The position numbers and the translations under genes are program-made. Under the pieces are notes generated by a model. The model did no database searches. It had not been told where the DNA came from and was given only the letters and a program-made list of their open reading frames with translations. From the NCBI GenBank assembly GCA_020543525.1, contig JAHYIO010000036.1:2356001-2420000 (forward strand): a stretch of DNA of 64,000 nt. The letters run 5' to 3'. The stretch is from Coriolopsis trogii (taxonomy: Eukaryota > Basidiomycota > Agaricomycetes > Polyporales > Polyporaceae). Positions 60,189 to 64,000 of the stretch are shown here, piece after piece (the stretch's first letter is position 1; each line of letters starts with the position of its first letter).

Positions 60189-61585
60189 ATGTCATCCATT
60201 CAAGCTCTCCGCGAACGGCTGTCGGCGTTCTACACCGCCTCGATCACCCCAGCTGGCGCAAATAGCGTCACATTCCAGCCGTTCTTGGGCAAAAGATTGA
60301 AGACAGGGCTGTATCCGAAGAATGGGACCTGCTCGGCCAGCGTTGGATCTTCGTGGCAGTTTGCGACGGTAAGCAAGATTTCAAGACGTCGTGATGTGTA
60401 TCTCATGTAGCGTCGCTCTGTAGGGCATGTGGGTCCCAACACGGCCGACTACATATCGAAGAATTTACCGGGTCGCATTCGTGGAGCTCTTACTACTCTT
60501 CTTCGAGACGAGCTCCACGATATACTCAACAGAGGGAACATGGACGCTGTAGACTCTCTCATCTCCGCGATGCTCACACGCGAGGTGAAAACCATCGACG
60601 CTGCTTTGGGGGAGCGCGTCAAGGAGCTATGTCCGGATCCAGCTACCCTGACTGAGGACGAGATCCAGGCACGAAAGAGTCTGCCCCTGTCCGGACGCGC
60701 TCACGACGACTCAGATTCGAGCGATCGTAGAGGAACATGGAGAAACCCTGCAATGCGCATTTCATGGGACGACTCTATCTGCAGCGTTGATCAACGTGAC
60801 TCACGGATTTGTATGGGACATCGGAGTGAGCGACTCCACTGTCGGTGAGTATGCTGGGAAGGTTGAGGATAGTAATACGTTCTCAACATTTTGCCAGCAC
60901 TTTCCGTGAAAGGCAACGATGGAGTCCGACGGTCGCAATTGCCGTGCCAACGCCATACGTTAAGAGATTCTCAGGAGTACTTTAGGGCGGTGATGGCAAA
61001 TCATCAGCGTGAGGATGCCGTTGAACTGGCTAGCGATCCTTCGAAGTGAGTGCTTGTTTGCACGTAAAAGCCGATACTCTCACTGTTGCTTGTCATCAGC
61101 GATTGGGGATTTCTCGCTGAAGCTACATTCCTCATATTTGAGATGTGTCTTCATGCATCTACTATACACCGGGGCAACCCCTTTGAAGGTGATTTCGACA
61201 CCCTCCGTCCGGTTTACGGATCTGGAGAGACAGTGATCCTATTATCATGGTGTTCACCGATGGCGTAGAGAACAGCTTGGATATGTTCTATCCGGAAGGT
61301 CGGACCATACCAAGTTCATGCGACATCATCTCTAAGCTCCTCGAGGACCATATTGATCCTTCTGTGGAGGAAGCTCTCGGGCACAAGGTAGAACTATGGT
61401 GGACTGGACTTGGTGGTAACCGTGCTGTCGGCATTCTAGGTAATCTGGTTGGAGGGACCGACGTCCACAGACTACAGATGATAATGGACCAAGAACTTCT
61501 AGCAGGCAAGAGCACCAGCGAAGAGCTGTATGTAGATGATATCTCCATTGTTCTGTACAAAGTCAACCGTTGTTGTGATACATGA
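60189..61585 (+). pseudogene. Broken PP2C-like gene, tandem paralogue of the upstream copy
   Basis: The conceptual product matches the upstream PP2C-like protein block by block: NSVTFQPF, IEDRAV, VAVCDG plus HVG across an intron, ELCPDP, GTTLSAALINVTHGFVWDIGVSDSTV, AIGDFSLKLHS and FTDGVENSLDMF. Unlike the upstream copy it keeps the metal-site residues (Glu-Asp, DGH, GDF, TDGV). However the frame changes at a four-A run (60291-60294), again near 61010-61020 (with loss of several residues), and at a GA repeat near 61222-61230, and one further shift (60669-60714) needs either a frameshift or a GC-AG intron. With three or more frame breaks I call it a pseudogene. A set of assembly errors is possible but would have to be concentrated here only. 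Confidence 0.72.
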
Positions 61586-62286
61586 ATGAATGGTTTGACC
61601 TTAATTATGTATGGAAGAGGCCCTCGGAGCGCTACATATTCTGGCCAAAGACGTATGACATGCGCACACACAGTCCGGTTTCAACTTCATTTGGGCTGCT
61701 CGCCGCCGAGACTTAGGACCGTCTGGCATCAGTCTCTCGAGCCGTCGCAGGTAATTCTTGACAGTATATGATAGTGGATGTATGTGCCGTAAAACCTGCC
61801 TGCTTCATAGGTCGAGAAAGCCCTCCAACATGGGATAGAGCTAGGTCGGACTGGGCCCGAACATAGCGAAACAATTGACGTCCTTAGAACCAACTTGAGG
61901 GAGGAGGGTGCGAGTTTTGTGAACTTGACATGACAGTGGTGGACCGGATACGTCGGGCAGGCAAAGGGGCGGATCCAAATGTATATATTGGTGTATGGGT
62001 CGAACGGTCGGCTCGTTGTGTACGGGTAGAGGTGTGATAGCAGACGACTTCGGAAATGGATGACGGGGAAACACTGTCACAATGAATCACAAGAGACTGA
62101 AACACGCAGGACTTTCGAAAACAAGATCGAGGGTCATCGAAACGAAACCGGAAGGTAGAGATAAAGGAGATCGGAGGAAGACTGTGAGAGGATGGTCGGG
62201 GGTCGGTGCTACCTAACTGATGGATAACATTGAGTTACGGACTTATGGAGAGAAACACGCTACATGGCAGCATGCGTCAAAATGGT
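61586..62286. other. Intergenic region downstream of the broken PP2C copy
   Basis: About 700 bp with no supportable gene on either strand. It holds the 3' flanks of the PP2C-like copy (+) and of the small Ser/Asp-rich gene (-). Confidence 0.4.
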
Positions 62287-62685
62287 TCAACGACTCGGTG
62301 TGTCGCAGGCTGCAAAGGGCAGTTAGTATTGGTCTTGGTCGTTCCTTAGTATTCCAATGACTTACAACAGGGTTTCTCAACCTGTGCTCTTCGATCGCTG
62401 ACCGTTCACATTCGTGCCGCCAGCCTCGTCGCTCGCCCGGGTGTTCGTGGGCTCGCTGTTAGATCGGCCACGGGCCGCGCCACCGGGCTCGGAGTCGCCA
62501 GCCTCCGACCGACTGTCCTCCGTTCCAGTCCAGTCGGAGAAGTGGGACCTCGGTTCCTCGGGTTGACGATTCGGAGGAGAATCGAACGGTGAGAGGACAC
62601 GCTCTGCATCGGAGCTGGAGTTGCCCGAGTCCCTGCTCGAGGGATCGGATGCATAGGAGTCGGAGCCGTGGTCGCTGTTGGACAT
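62287..62685 (-). CDS. Small Ser/Asp/Gly-rich acidic protein, unknown function
   Basis: The minus-strand frame from ATG 62685 (MSNSDHGSDSYASDPSSRDSG) encodes roughly 100-110 disordered residues dominated by Ser, Asp, Glu, Pro, Gly and Arg. A TATA box (TATAAATA, 62770-62763) lies 78 bases upstream. A strong intron signature follows the coding part: donor GTTGAG at 62381, branch TACTAAC and acceptor CCTTTGCAG ending at 62310. Splicing removes the TGA at 62377-62379 and gives an end of SKSTACDTPSR (stop 62287-62289). Without splicing the protein ends SKSTG at 62377. I do not recognise a family; the composition suggests a disordered nuclear or regulatory protein. Confidence 0.5.
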
Positions 62686-62762
62686 TGAAAGCGTTGGGAG
62701 ATTGTGATGGGCGAGAAACAACAGAAGTCAGGACTGTAGTTTCAGAACAGATGTGAGCTTTA

Positions 62763-62770
62763 TTTATACT
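62763..62770 (-). promoter_or_regulatory. TATA box upstream of the small Ser/Asp-rich gene
   Basis: TATAAATA on the minus strand, 78 bases before the ATG at 62685, with a plausible leader between. It is the clearest TATA box in the window. Confidence 0.55.
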
Positions 62771-64000
62771 AATCCTTCTCGCCATTCTCGGTCAGCTCAG
62801 AGTCCTAGATGATCTACCCATCGATGGGTTCTAGGTGTACATGATGGGCGCAGTAGTCATTCGCGAAAACGGCTTAGCGGCTGGAAAGACGCTCTCGGAC
62901 TGAGTCGATCGACTGCAAGCAGAGCAGAAGGTTTAGGAATAGGCAGGAAGAAGCTCAGCGAAGTTTGAGAGCTGCGGCGCCCACCCTCGGGTCACCATTC
63001 AATTGACTCCGAGGTGTCGACATGCCGTTGGGTGGCAAGGCCAAGTCGAGTTCTCTCTAAAAGGACTTTCCAGTTGTTCCGCTGAGAGTAATTCAAAGTC
63101 AGATACGCACATCAGATATCATCCTGCCCATCATGAAGAGAAGCTGACCTTGTGCGCCCGGTATGCCTCTTGTGGCCTCAACGGTACGGATGAACTAACC
63201 ACGTCAGGCAGGACACCCAAGCGGAATATCGGAAGAGGTATATACAATCCGGTCCACAACATCGGAATGCCGTGGACACCCCGGAGCCTATATAGCCTCA
63301 TGGTAGGACGAGTAAGATGGCCGGTATTAGAAGCTGTGCTGTGGCGACTCCCCATACGAAGCGTGGATCCAGACACTCGGTCACAGACCAGTGCGCGGCC
63401 ACAAAATCAATTCAACCTCAGGGTCGGCAATTTATGCGAGGGAATCCGGATGTGTCTATACCCTGAAACAAGGGAAGAAATATCGGCGCCGGCAGAGTCA
63501 AGTATCTTCTCGCAACCCATCAGTACACCCTGGCACTGCCCTTCGTCCTACACAGCCAATGCGCCAGCAGTCGCGTGCATCCAGACTCGCATGTTAGATT
63601 CCTCGCGAGCCGTTCACGGGGAATATGACATGCGCGATCGATTCGGCTGATCGTTCGGAATGGTTTTCGGGCAGGAGGCTGAGGGAACGATGCATCTCTG
63701 TCGGCTTCTTCCTTGCATCAATATCCAGTGACTTTTGGAAGGGTAGGAGTGAGTCGTAGAAAGCCTCACGATGGGTCGGTGTAAGCGGCACGGAAAAATG
63801 ATCGATGTTTGTGATCTCGAAACGTAGCAGCATGAAGTGCTGCAGCACACCTGAACCTTCGACTCGCTCCCACTGCGAGAACGTCAACAAGATGAGGGAC
63901 ACACCTAGTACACCGATAGCATTGGGATTGAGTGGCGTGACAGAATGACATGCCTCATGGCGATACCTGGATAGGTGCAACTCGAGTCAGTATACAAGAT
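62771..64000. other. Right edge, no firmly supported gene
   Basis: A 215-codon plus-strand frame (63003-63650) and minus-strand frames (63594-63980) overlap each other. The minus-strand one contains a hydrophobic stretch (IGVLGVSLILLTF) followed by a protein-like segment (MLLRFEITNIDHFSVPL), so a leftward gene entering from beyond the window is possible. The evidence is too thin to define exons. Confidence 0.3.

Noticed and set aside
63003..63650. 215-codon plus-strand frame near the right end
   Set aside because: No recognisable domain, unusual composition and overlap with minus-strand frames; not enough to call a gene.

Overview
The window looks like nuclear chromosomal DNA of a filamentous basidiomycete, probably an Agaricomycete. 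It has moderately GC-rich coding DNA, genes 0.2 to 2 kb apart on both strands, and many introns of about 45-70 nt with GTRNGT donors, CTRAY-type branch sites and YAG acceptors. The protein set is typical of that group: a Zn2Cys6 regulator, an F-box protein, PP2C-like proteins, a Yor1-type ABC transporter and an atypical G-alpha. No prophage, CRISPR array, operon or autonomous transposon was seen.

Layout. 1-2449 holds no gene I can support. 2450-12618: XPB/Rad25 helicase (-), divergent branchpoint-binding protein SF1/BBP (+), NSUN5/Rcm1 rRNA methyltransferase (-), a small unknown gene (-) and a class A J-protein (+). 12917-13233 is a MITE-like element with 30-bp inverted ends. 13492-19056: SUN-domain Sad1 (+) converging on a C2/proline-rich Inn1/Fic1-like cytokinesis protein (-). 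19735-26355: a very intron-rich ABCC transporter (+) converging on a Zn2Cys6 transcription factor (-, 26524-30582). 31552-35375: NAD(P)-binding epimerase-like protein and F-box protein (both +). 36527-40716: two single-pass membrane proteins, one with NPF motifs and one with an SH3 domain (both +). 41659-45576: ASTRA subunit Asa1 (+), tRNA-His (-) and an arrestin-like protein (+). 47794-51318: cyclophilin PPIL3 (-) divergent from an atypical G-alpha (+). 52463-57299: Rtt106-like histone chaperone, capping protein beta and THUMP/Tan1 (all -). 57556-61585: a tandem pair of PP2C-like sequences, one open but lacking catalytic residues, the other keeping them but frame-broken. 62287-62685: a small Ser/Asp-rich gene (-) with a TATA box.

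Most genes are unrelated housekeeping functions placed side by side. The points most worth a second look are: (a) 6-7 nt microexons that encode catalytic motifs (the Asp of HPD in the J-protein; Gly-Lys of Walker A in the ABC transporter), together with start codons split or directly followed by an intron in two genes; (b) a G-alpha whose switch II catalytic Gln is Ala and whose helical domain carries a large insert; (c) the two PP2C-like copies that have decayed in complementary ways; (d) the MITE-like element. I did not find a convincing new multi-gene system. All splice models were read by eye and lack transcript support.
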